Shown: positions 1 through 5,739, counted from the first letter of the stretch. The stretch is 8,426 nucleotides of DNA from Deltaproteobacteria bacterium (GCA_026388595.1 JAPLJM010000113.1:1-8426), one strand, 5' to 3'. Notes: generated by a model from the letters alone, not told the origin. Numbers and translations are program-made.

Positions 1-650
1 AGTTTTGCATCCACCCCTTTTAACTTCGGAAAATCTTGATCCATAATCTCGATATTGATCCCCACGCTTCGCTGCATCCGGTTCAGGATATCCAGTCCGC
101 GCCGGCCCCGTGAGCGTTTCATGGAATCGGAGGAATCGGCGATATACTGCAACTCATCCAGAACAAAACGGGGTACGATCAGATTGCCATGCAGGAAGCC
201 GGTATCGGAAATATCGGCAATCCGGCCGTCAATAATGACGCTGGTATCGAGAACACGGTGATCACTGATATCCTTGACTTGACCAAAACCAAAAAAACTG
301 AATTCTTCAATTTTTTTTGAACCGATCAAAAGGCCCAGATAGGCCATGATGCCGGTCAACAGGGTATAAATCCAAGGGACGACCTGCTGCTTTTCCATAA
401 TATTACTGACGAAATTCAGTCCATAGGCCAGCAGAAAGGCAATCAGCAGGCCGATGATCATACCGACGACCCCACCAAATATGATTCGCAAAGACACTTT
501 TCGTATTGCTTCTTCAATATTTATGACAAATAAGGCGATCATGAATCCTATAAACAAGCCGATTATCGCAAGCGGAAAACCATAGTAACTATGTGCAATA
601 AAGAGTCCACTCAGAGAACAGGCCAACACCAAAAGAATTTTTACGATCAA
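1..650 (-). CDS. YacL-type membrane PIN-domain protein (PIN/TRAM family), 3' part cut by window edge
   Basis: This is an open frame of 216 codons that runs off the left edge. The start is a TTG at 650, six bases after a near-perfect ribosome site (AAGGAGGTGA, 657-666), and an in-frame TGA lies just upstream at 657-659. Residues 4-22, 25-44, 56-78 and 93-111 look like four membrane helices. A PIN domain follows, with DTSVIIDGRIADI at 135-147 (Asp135 being the first metal-binding acidic residue), VLDEL at 163-167 and the KRSRGRRGLDIL block at 178-189. This is the pattern of B. subtilis YacL and its relatives, which carry a TRAM nucleic-acid-binding domain after the PIN domain; that part would lie outside the window. 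PIN domains are usually metal-dependent RNases, but the target of this family is not known to me. It follows carD by 53 bp. In related genomes ispD and ispF often come next, which cannot be seen here. Confidence 0.9.
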   Translation of the reverse strand, partial: MIVKILLVLACSLSGLFIAHSYYGFPLAIIGLFIGFMIALFVINIEEAIRKVSLRIIFGGVVGMIIGLLIAFLLAYGLNFVSNIMEKQQVVPWIYTLLTGIMAYLGLLIGSKKIEEFSFFGFGQVKDISDHRVLDTSVIIDGRIADISDTGFLHGNLIVPRFVLDELQYIADSSDSMKRSRGRRGLDILNRMQRSVGINIEIMDQDFPKLKGVDAK

Positions 651-656
651 TGAAAC

Positions 657-666
657 TCACCTCCTT
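657..666 (-). promoter_or_regulatory. Strong Shine-Dalgarno site of the TTG-started PIN gene
   Basis: The minus strand reads AAGGAGGTGA, ten bases complementary to the 16S rRNA tail, six bases before the TTG at 650. The frame contains no upstream ATG before the in-frame stop, so this site decides the start. Confidence 0.8.
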
Positions 667-703
667 TCCTTATAAATTAAATTTGTATGGTAATAAGATT
701 GAT

Positions 704-1189
704 TTATTGAATAGGGAAAATCATTTTCAGATCCTGTTCAATCTTGGTTTCTTCAGCATTGGTCGCAACCGAGATTTCCTTGATGAGCAGACTTTTGGCC
801 GTATCCATCATTTTCCGTTCACCGAAGGACAGGTTCTTGTCGTTTTTTAAAATAAACAGATCCCTTAAGACCCTCGCAATCTCAAAGACTGATCCCGTCT
901 TTATTTTTTCAAGGTACTCCCGGTAGCGCTTGTTCCAGGTCTGCTTATCGATCGTTACATCTTTGTTTCTCAAGATCTCATAGATTTTCGGTATTTCCTC
1001 ACGGGCAATCACTTCTCTGAGTCCAACGGCGTCTGCGCCGTTCATGGGAATCATGATCTTCATGCCATTGCCCATGATTTTCATGATATAGAACAACTGC
1101 TTATTTCCCATGACTTCTCTGTTTTCGATAGCCTCGATTACACCAACACCCTGAGCGGGATAAACAGCCAGATCCCCGACCTTAAACAT
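704..1189 (-). CDS. carD: CarD/CdnL family RNA polymerase-binding transcriptional regulator
   Basis: The protein has 161 residues and begins MFKVGDLAVYPAQGVGVIE, the hallmark opening of CarD/CdnL and of the TRCF RNA-polymerase interaction domain (about residues 1-65). A helical C-terminal domain follows (about 70-155). Trp85, in QTWNKRYREYLEKIKTG, sits where the family Trp wedges into the upstream edge of the transcription bubble. Family members bind the RNA polymerase beta subunit and stabilise open complexes at many promoters, including rRNA promoters. The frame also opens at a GTG at 1201, but the ATG at 1189 gives the family's standard N-terminus and has a purine-rich AGGTGGTG stretch just upstream, so I chose it. 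It probably has its own promoter (1227-1255) and is cotranscribed with the PIN gene. Confidence 0.93.
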   Translation of the reverse strand: MFKVGDLAVYPAQGVGVIEAIENREVMGNKQLFYIMKIMGNGMKIMIPMNGADAVGLREVIAREEIPKIYEILRNKDVTIDKQTWNKRYREYLEKIKTGSVFEIARVLRDLFILKNDKNLSFGERKMMDTAKSLLIKEISVATNAEETKIEQDLKMIFPIQ

Positions 1190-1226
1190 ATTACACACCA
1201 CCTGCCATTCTAAATTTGAATTGGTT

Positions 1227-1255
1227 ATGTTACCAGATTTTTAGTTGTCCGTCAA
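1227..1255 (-). promoter_or_regulatory. Predicted sigma70-type promoter for carD
   Basis: Read on the minus strand, TTGACG (1255-1250) and TAACAT (1232-1227) are separated by exactly 17 bases, matching the -35 and -10 consensus at 5/6 and 4/6 positions. Transcription would start near 1220, giving a leader of about 30 nt. The site lies wholly in the gap between the radical SAM stop codon and carD. No hairpin terminator is visible there, so read-through from upstream is also possible. Confidence 0.6.
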
Positions 1256-1261
1256 TCCTTT

Positions 1262-2410
1262 TTAAATGTATGAGTGCATCAATCTTCTCAGGTCTTTATC
1301 CAACTGTTCGGGTTCCTGAGACGCATATTCTTCAACAATCCTTTGTAAACTCATGTAGGTTTGTCGGTCGTCAAGATCATCCAGTCTTCGGTAAAAACCC
1401 TTCCGCCGGCCCAGTCTGAAGATGATCCGATCCCGCAGCGACAGGGCAAAGTAGCGATCAATCAGGGACAGCATTTTTTCTTTGTCTGCCGGCAGTTTTC
1501 CTTCCAGCTCCTCCAGAAGGTTCAGGATATGATCACTGACCAGGGTGGTTTCAACGCCTTCGAGGCATTCAATGAATCTGCGAATTTCACATACCACCGC
1601 TTCGTCACCCAGCGGTGTTAATTCACCTTTTTGCATCATTTCATAAAGATCGGTGTCGCGGACGACGTGCAGCGACCGGAGCCGGACATACTGCGGATTG
1701 ATTTGATTGATAACCCTGGCCGTCTCTTCTGCATGCTCCTTTGACCATTTTGTCCCGCCCAATCCCGGAATTACATACTCAGACAGGGAAATGCCTGCCT
1801 CCACAATCCTTCTGCCTCCTTCGATATGCTCCGCTGCCGTGCTCCCTTTCCGGATAAATTGAAGCAGGGGATCATAGCCGCTTTCCATGCCGATATGAAT
1901 TCTGGACAAGCCGGCATCCCGGAGGAGCCTGAATTCCTCAATGGACTTTCTGGCCGCAGTTTTTGAACGGCAGTAGGAAGTGATCCGCTTGACGGCAGGA
2001 AATCTCTCTTTGAGGCTCGAAAGGATCTCCACCAACTCTTTTGTTTTCAGGATGAGCGAATCGGCATCCTGCAGAAAAACGGATTCACCGCCATAATAAA
2101 GCCACGCGGTGATGGAACGGAAGCTGTCATCGTAACGCCCATTCTCCTGCCAGACAGCATTGGCAACCCTTTCATTGACATGCCCCCCTTCTCCCGCCTT
2201 CCAGGACAGCGCCCGGACTTCGTCGGCAATCTGACTCGCTGTTTGAATATCCCGTTTGATGTCTTCAACAGACCTCAAGGCAAATTTTGTGTGGCGGTAG
2301 GAATGACAAAAGGCACACTTGTTCCAGGGACAATTCCTGGTCACACGGATCAACAGACTTCTGGCTTCACTGGGCGGCCGGATGGGCCCCTGCTCAAAAG
2401 AAAACGCCAT
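1262..2410 (-). CDS. Radical SAM family protein with CX4CX2C cluster motif
   Basis: The protein has 382 residues from the ATG at 2410, which has CAGGAG about nine bases upstream. A GTG two codons earlier at 2416 is possible but too close to that site. The cluster motif is NCPWNKCAFC, with cysteines at 27, 32 and 35, so the first spacing is four residues rather than the usual three. YYGGES (106-111) resembles the GGE motif that contacts the SAM amino group, IGMESG (173-178) resembles the glycine/acidic strand of MiaB/Elp3-like radical SAM folds, and YVIPGLGGT (212-220) is a further core strand. The remainder, up to residue 382, is helical and charged with no second cysteine cluster. It should be a cytoplasmic 4Fe-4S enzyme that cleaves S-adenosylmethionine. 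The substrate cannot be named. It follows the NlpD-like gene by 38 bp, so it may be cotranscribed with the pcm-nlpD group. Confidence 0.85.
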   Translation of the reverse strand: MAFSFEQGPIRPPSEARSLLIRVTRNCPWNKCAFCHSYRHTKFALRSVEDIKRDIQTASQIADEVRALSWKAGEGGHVNERVANAVWQENGRYDDSFRSITAWLYYGGESVFLQDADSLILKTKELVEILSSLKERFPAVKRITSYCRSKTAARKSIEEFRLLRDAGLSRIHIGMESGYDPLLQFIRKGSTAAEHIEGGRRIVEAGISLSEYVIPGLGGTKWSKEHAEETARVINQINPQYVRLRSLHVVRDTDLYEMMQKGELTPLGDEAVVCEIRRFIECLEGVETTLVSDHILNLLEELEGKLPADKEKMLSLIDRYFALSLRDRIIFRLGRRKGFYRRLDDLDDRQTYMSLQRIVEEYASQEPEQLDKDLRRLMHSYI

Positions 2411-2448
2411 CTTCACAAACTCCTGACTCTGTGCGGGTTAAAATATAT

Positions 2449-3540
2449 TTATGGAAGAAAAAACATTGGGTTACGCGCTTTACTCCGATAGCGGATCTCA
2501 AAGGTCAAGCGTGCCCCGCCTCCCTTTCCCTCACCCTTTCCCAAATGACCGATCGGATCAGCCTGCCTGACACGATCATTGAGTTTGACATTCCGTTGTC
2601 CCAGACGGGCATAAACGGTGGCATAATGATCAACATGCTGGATGATGATCGTCTCTCCATAATCCTTGAGGGGACCCGAAAAAATTACGGTCCCACCGGC
2701 GACAGCGGCCACGGGCATGCCTTCCCCGGCAACAATCGTAACCCCGTTATAGTACATACCATTGGGCTGGATGCCGAACCGCGAGACCACCCTGCCCCTC
2801 ACGGGCCAGATAAACCGCTTGCGGTCAAAATGGAGCGAATCGCCTTCCTCCTTCAGGGGGCCAATTGCCGGCGGAAATTCACGCCCACCGGGAGATACCC
2901 GGGTGGAATCGGGCTGCGGCGCCCCCGGCTCACGCGCGAGGGGAGGCGTGCGAACAGGTTCCGCCGCATGCCCCGTAGGCCGCACAGGCGGCTCTTTTTC
3001 AGACACGGGCGCAATGCCTTTCACTTCTTCCCGAACAGCTGCCGGAAAGTGATCCAGTACTTTCAACGGTTTGATATGAATGGTTGACGTCCCGGACAAT
3101 GCCTCCGTCTTTGGCCGGATCACAGCTTCCCGGACAAGCGGCTTTGCGGGAGACTGGTCGATCTTTTTTACCGGCTTCGCCCTGGCTTGATCGGTTTTTG
3201 GCAAAGGGATCCCGGTTGTCGGTCCCCTTGCGTTCACCGATGTCATGACGTCATCGACAACCTGCTTGGCATCGGGAATAAAAATAATGTCATCGGGTTT
3301 AATGCGGTTCGGATCTTGGATATTATTTGCTTCCGCCAGTTCCTGAACGTCTACATGATAAGCCCGTGCGATATGGTTAAGATCTTCACCACTCTTGACG
3401 CGGTGATAAACCCCCGTGACGCGACCGGCCTTTAGATATTTGACAGGTTGCCAGGAACAGGCATAGGACAGAGAAGCAATGATCAGAAAGGCAATCCATT
3501 TTCTGATGAGGCCCCAGGAATGTGCGTTCAGTTTTCCCAA
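2449..3540 (-). CDS. nlpD: NlpD-like LysM/LytM (M23) lipoprotein, LytM catalytically dead
   Basis: From a TTG start at 3540 the protein has 363 residues. That start has GGGGAG five bases upstream and overlaps the end of pcm by about 10 nt. The same frame also opens at an ATG at 3573, with poorer spacing. A hydrophobic signal (about 13-27) leads to Cys28 in LSYAC, a plausible though imperfect lipobox; Ser at +2 suggests the outer membrane. A LysM peptidoglycan-binding domain spans about 45-91, a Pro/Arg/Lys-rich linker 92-242, and a LytM domain 243-363. The M23 zinc and catalytic positions are all replaced: the HxGxD motif reads YNGVT, and HLHFE reads RLTFE. E. coli NlpD and EnvC are likewise inactive and instead activate cell-wall amidases at division, so this is the likely role. 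The position after pcm matches the surE-pcm-nlpD order known from Proteobacteria. Confidence 0.85.
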   Translation of the reverse strand: MGKLNAHSWGLIRKWIAFLIIASLSYACSWQPVKYLKAGRVTGVYHRVKSGEDLNHIARAYHVDVQELAEANNIQDPNRIKPDDIIFIPDAKQVVDDVMTSVNARGPTTGIPLPKTDQARAKPVKKIDQSPAKPLVREAVIRPKTEALSGTSTIHIKPLKVLDHFPAAVREEVKGIAPVSEKEPPVRPTGHAAEPVRTPPLAREPGAPQPDSTRVSPGGREFPPAIGPLKEEGDSLHFDRKRFIWPVRGRVVSRFGIQPNGMYYNGVTIVAGEGMPVAAVAGGTVIFSGPLKDYGETIIIQHVDHYATVYARLGQRNVKLNDRVRQADPIGHLGKGEGKGGGARLTFEIRYRSKARNPMFFLP

Positions 3541-4181
3541 CCATGCTCCCCGATGAGATCGACAAACCGGCATCCGCCCAGATCTTCCTTTTTCACGTCC
3601 TCGATGTTTTCGGAAAGGCGGGTCACCTTCAAAAGGGTCTGTGTCGAACGGCTCCCCACCGGAATGACCAGCCTGCCGCCCACACCAAGCTGCTCTACGA
3701 GGATAGGGGGAACTTTCGGGGCGCCGGCAGTCACCAGGATGGCATCAAAGGGCGCTTCTTCCTTCCAGCCATACGTCCCGTCTCCTACCCGGATCGCCAC
3801 ATTAAAAGCATTCAGGTAATCGAGTGTTTTTCTTGCCATCCCCGCCAATGACGCAATCCGTTCGATTGAACAGACACGGTCGGCAAGTTCTGCCAGAATG
3901 GCGGTCTGATAGCCGGACCCGGTTCCGATCTCAAGCACTTTTTCTTTCCCCGTCAACGCCAGCGCCTCTGTCATCAGTGCCACAATATAGGGTTGCGAAA
4001 TGGTCTGTCTCTCGCCGATCGGGAGGGGATTGTCATTATAGGCCTGATCCATCATGGCCTCTTCCACAAACAGATGGCGGGGAATCTTTTCCATCAATTT
4101 CAAGAGGCATATATCCTTGATTCCCCGCGAGCGGATCTGCGCATCCACCATCCTCATCCGCTGTTTGGCATATCGGTCCAT
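3528..4181 (-). CDS. pcm: Protein-L-isoaspartate O-methyltransferase
   Basis: The protein has 217 residues, the usual length. It methylates L-isoaspartyl residues formed by ageing of Asp and Asn in proteins, using SAM, which allows their repair. PLPIGERQTISQPYIVALM (52-70) is the substrate-site signature of the family. VLEIGTGSGYQTAIL (82-96) is the SAM-binding motif I, GDGTYGW (133-139) and FDAILVTAGAP (145-155) are the post-I and II motifs, and CRFVDLIGEHGW (204-215) is the typical C-terminus. The ATG shares one base with the stop codon of the upstream gene (TGATG), indicating translational coupling, and the 3' end overlaps the NlpD-like start. No surE is found next to it. Confidence 0.95.
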   Translation of the reverse strand: MDRYAKQRMRMVDAQIRSRGIKDICLLKLMEKIPRHLFVEEAMMDQAYNDNPLPIGERQTISQPYIVALMTEALALTGKEKVLEIGTGSGYQTAILAELADRVCSIERIASLAGMARKTLDYLNAFNVAIRVGDGTYGWKEEAPFDAILVTAGAPKVPPILVEQLGVGGRLVIPVGSRSTQTLLKVTRLSENIEDVKKEDLGGCRFVDLIGEHGWEN

Positions 4182-4588
4182 CAGTCATCCTGTAGGTGTT
4201 TTTTTCTTGGCGGCACCCGGTAATGCTGTTCCACCCAGTGGTGCCTTCTCATCCCCATCGCTTCCCGGGTGACAATCAGGTAATAGTACCGCGTGGAAGC
4301 ATATTCCCGCGCCCTGTTATATTTATTAATCTCTTTGTTAATCTCAATCATTATTTGACGGCGCAATCCGCCCATATTATCAATATCTGGACAATCCTGC
4401 CTGATGGATCGTTCAATATCCCTTAGCCGAATCAGACGCTCCTTCAGGCTCTTTTCAATGCCTTGCAATTTTTCCAGAGCTTTAGAAACGCTCTCCCCCG
4501 CACGTCCCAGAACAGCCGCTTTTTCCTGAAGGAACTCTTCCTGAAGAATGTCTTCAGGGCTTTTATTGGTATTAAACGCCATCTTCAT
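4181..4588 (-). CDS. Uncharacterised helical protein encoded upstream of pcm
   Basis: The frame gives 135 residues in a family I do not recognise. It is strongly charged and looks almost wholly helical. Residues 25-65 have heptad-like spacing of Leu/Ile with Glu/Lys/Arg and may form a coiled coil. A Tyr/Arg-rich patch (90-104, with RYYYL at 100-104) precedes a basic tail (HHWVEQHYRVPPRKKHLQ). There is one Cys (66), no signal peptide and no membrane segment. The start could be Met1 (4588) or Met3 (4582); neither has a strong ribosome site. I take it as real because its stop overlaps the pcm start by one base and the frame stays open without competing good frames. It occupies the place where surE stands in many genomes but is not SurE, which is a longer nucleotidase with a DDG motif. 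Confidence 0.72.
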   Translation of the reverse strand: MKMAFNTNKSPEDILQEEFLQEKAAVLGRAGESVSKALEKLQGIEKSLKERLIRLRDIERSIRQDCPDIDNMGGLRRQIMIEINKEINKYNRAREYASTRYYYLIVTREAMGMRRHHWVEQHYRVPPRKKHLQDD

Positions 4589-4729
4589 TGACTGATTAAA
4601 AATGATAATTGTCCTTGTTGGTAGAAGTCATCTCTGTAATGGACAGCACCCCGAGGCCGTATGACAGTATCATTTAAGAGCCCAATTCTCAAGCGAAAAG
4701 GCTTCTCAGTTACGACCGCAAATTATCCC

Positions 4730-4758
4730 TTTACAGATTTTCATCATTTCATTATACG
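4730..4758 (+). promoter_or_regulatory. Possible promoter for the macrodomain gene
   Basis: TTTACA (4730-4735) and TATACG (4753-4758) are separated by 17 bases. The -35 matches consensus at 5/6 positions. The -10 matches at 4/6 and lacks the final T, so the call is tentative. A transcript from here would begin at about 4765 and carry the whole upstream repeat copy as a leader of about 220 nt. Confidence 0.35.
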
Positions 4759-4767
4759 GGAACCAGG

Positions 4768-4921
4768 CATAACCGGTAAGAAATGGATCGCAAGGGTTGA
4801 ATCATAATGTTTTTCGCCTTTCCAGTACTGAAGTTAACGGCTTGTCTTTAATCATCATAGGACAAGAAGGTCGCTGAAGCGAAAAGATTTCTGAGCGGTG
4901 GCAAAGCCATTTCTCAGAGGG
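4768..4921 (+). repeat. 154-nt imperfect-palindrome element, upstream copy (U)
   Basis: This stretch aligns over its full length with the reverse complement of 5517-5670. Both begin with CATAACCGGT, share TTTTTCGC followed by TTTCCAG about 45 bases in, and carry GCGAAAA, GATTT, CGGTG and AAGCCATTT in the same order on the far side. Its own arms pair less well than those of the other copy: AGAAATGG (4779-4786) with CCATTTCT (4907-4914), and TTTTCGC (4811-4817) with GCGAAAA (4879-4885). The central 52 nt (4826-4877) carry a perfect 6-bp stem, CTTGTC (4841-4846) with GACAAG (4861-4866). The size and form resemble ERIC/MITE-type non-autonomous elements. No transposase or clear target duplication is seen. 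Confidence 0.7.
4890..4918 (+). other. Hairpin in the leader of the macrodomain gene
   Basis: TCTGAG (4890-4895) pairs with CTCAGA (4913-4918). After a 2x2 internal loop, GTGGC (4898-4902) pairs with GCCAT (4906-4910) around an AAA loop. The hairpin lies inside the right arm of the upstream repeat copy and ends 68 bases before the start codon. No T-tract follows, so it is not an obvious intrinsic terminator. Confidence 0.5.
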
Positions 4922-4986
4922 CTCGATACGGATCAGGCACATACCCTGCGGCGAGCTGTAACTTTAAGCAGGAAAGGAGCCATGCC

Positions 4987-5526
4987 ATGGATACTAAGAT
5001 AGACAATTCCACGCTATCGCTTATTCAGGGTGATATTACCCAGCAGGATACAGAGGCGATTGTGAATGCCGCCAATGCAAGACTGGCAGGAGGGGGCGGC
5101 GTTGATGGGGCCATCCATGCAGCGGGAGGCCCTTCCATCATGGCAGAATGCCGGAAGATCGGAGGGTGTCCCACCGGTCAGGCTGTGATCACCGTCGGCG
5201 GCAGTCTCAAGGCGCGGTACGTTATCCATACGGTGGGCCCTGTTTATCAGGGCGGTATGAACGGGGAAGCGGCCCTGCTGAAAAGCGCCTACCTGGAAAG
5301 CCTGAGATTAGCTTCGGCGAGGGGCTTGAAAAGTCTTGCTTTCCCTGCCATCAGTAGTGGTGTTTATGCTTATCCGCCCAATCAGTCGGCCCGCATTGCC
5401 CTGAAAACGGTCATGGATTATCTCCGGGAGCACAAGGATATTGAGTTGGTGCGCTTCGTCCTTTTCAACCAGTCAATGTATGACATTTTCGCGGAAGAAC
5501 TGAGAAAGCTACGGGGAAACCTTTGA
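4987..5526 (+). CDS. MacroD/YmdB-type macrodomain protein (ADP-ribose / O-acetyl-ADP-ribose hydrolase)
   Basis: The 179-residue protein is a single macrodomain, close in size to E. coli YmdB. GDIT at 15-18 supplies Asp16 for adenine binding. VNAAN at 26-30 and GGGGVDGAIHAAGG at 35-48 form the ADP-ribose loop, with Asn30 and Asp40 at the positions important for hydrolysis in MacroD-type enzymes. GGCPTGQAVIT (59-69), VIHTVGP (79-85) and the phosphate-loop block AFPAISSGVYAYP (118-130) complete the fold. Such enzymes remove mono-ADP-ribose from acidic residues and deacetylate O-acetyl-ADP-ribose in the cytoplasm. The start at 4987 has AAGGAG seven bases upstream; an ATG at 4982 is out of frame. 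It is alone on the plus strand here, lies between two inverted repeat copies, and its stop codon lies inside the downstream copy. No ADP-ribosyltransferase or sirtuin gene is adjacent. Confidence 0.93.
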   Translation: MDTKIDNSTLSLIQGDITQQDTEAIVNAANARLAGGGGVDGAIHAAGGPSIMAECRKIGGCPTGQAVITVGGSLKARYVIHTVGPVYQGGMNGEAALLKSAYLESLRLASARGLKSLAFPAISSGVYAYPPNQSARIALKTVMDYLREHKDIELVRFVLFNQSMYDIFAEELRKLRGNL

Positions 5527-5670
5527 AAAATGGCTTCACCGCGGCTCAAAATCTTTTTCGCATGAAATATGCTAAGGATTAAATATCTTTAATATCAATG
5601 AATCAGTTTAATTTCTGGAAATGCGAAAAATCTTTGATTCGCCGCTTGTGAAGCATTTTCACCGGTTATG
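5517..5670 (-). repeat. 154-nt imperfect-palindrome element, downstream copy (D), inverted relative to U
   Basis: Two arms of about 46 nt (5518-5563 and 5621-5667) are inverted repeats of each other. CGCAT with the preceding T-run (5554-5563) pairs with ATGCGAAAAA (5621-5630), GCGGC (5541-5545) with GCCGC (5641-5645), GCTTCAC (5533-5539) with GTGAAGC (5648-5654), and GAAAA with TTTTC further out. The loop contains a second perfect hairpin, ATTAAA (5578-5583) with TTTAAT (5588-5593). Its reverse complement matches the upstream copy over an equal length of 154 nt. The left arm includes the last codons and stop of the macrodomain gene. As RNA or single-stranded DNA it would form one long stem and could limit read-through between the two convergent genes. 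Confidence 0.75.
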
Positions 5671-5679
5671 CAAACTCTC

Positions 5680-5719
5680 ACGGGATGATCAAGATCAATG
5701 CAATGCCTGACCATCCCGT
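5680..5719. terminator. Hairpin between convergent genes, possible terminator without T-tract
   Basis: ACGGGATG (5680-5687) pairs perfectly with CATCCCGT (5712-5719). After one A-C mismatch the stem continues with TCA (5689-5691) and TGA (5708-5710), leaving a 16-nt loop. It lies between the stops of the macrodomain gene (5526) and the acyl-CoA synthetase gene (5740), where a terminator would be expected. Neither side has a T-run, so intrinsic termination is uncertain. Confidence 0.4.
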
Positions 5720-5739
5720 AAGCGAAAGATACCCCTCTC

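Larger units (their letters stand above)
4589..4986. other. 398-bp divergent intergenic region
   Basis: This gap separates the minus-strand pcm group from the plus-strand macrodomain gene. I see no open frame of credible length on either strand. It holds a possible plus-strand promoter (4730-4758), a short repeat fragment (4688-4709), the upstream copy of the 154-nt palindromic element (4768-4921) and the macrodomain ribosome site. No convincing promoter for the minus-strand gene at 4588 was found. Confidence 0.7.

Noticed and set aside
2287..3087. Long plus-strand open frame (266 codons) antisense to the NlpD-like gene
   Set aside because: Its product is low-complexity, Arg/Pro/Gly/His-rich and matches nothing I know. 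The opposite strand encodes clear signal, LysM and LytM domains over the same bases, so it is a shadow frame.
3235..3260. TGACGTCA palindrome within a larger near-palindrome
   Set aside because: It lies inside the linker-coding part of the NlpD-like gene, far from any promoter, and is most likely chance.
3541..3573. ATG at 3573 as the start of the NlpD-like gene
   Set aside because: It would add eleven residues before an already adequate signal peptide, and its purine-rich stretch directly abuts the ATG. The TTG at 3540 has a better-placed GGGGAG site. The choice remains uncertain.
4868..4925. c-di-GMP (GEMM) riboswitch, because of the GGCAAAGCC-like stretch
   Set aside because: The other conserved GEMM segments (the CACGCA bulge and the GGGCAAACC tetraloop-receptor region) are missing. 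The same bases are explained by the palindromic repeat shared with the downstream copy.
4987..5526. DarT-DarG type toxin-antitoxin system
   Set aside because: The macrodomain lacks the extra C-terminal domain of DarG, and no DarT-like ADP-ribosyltransferase gene is adjacent on either side.
4768..5670. Retron or CRISPR-like repeat locus
   Set aside because: There is no reverse transcriptase, no cas gene and no regular short repeat-spacer pattern, only two inverted copies of one element.
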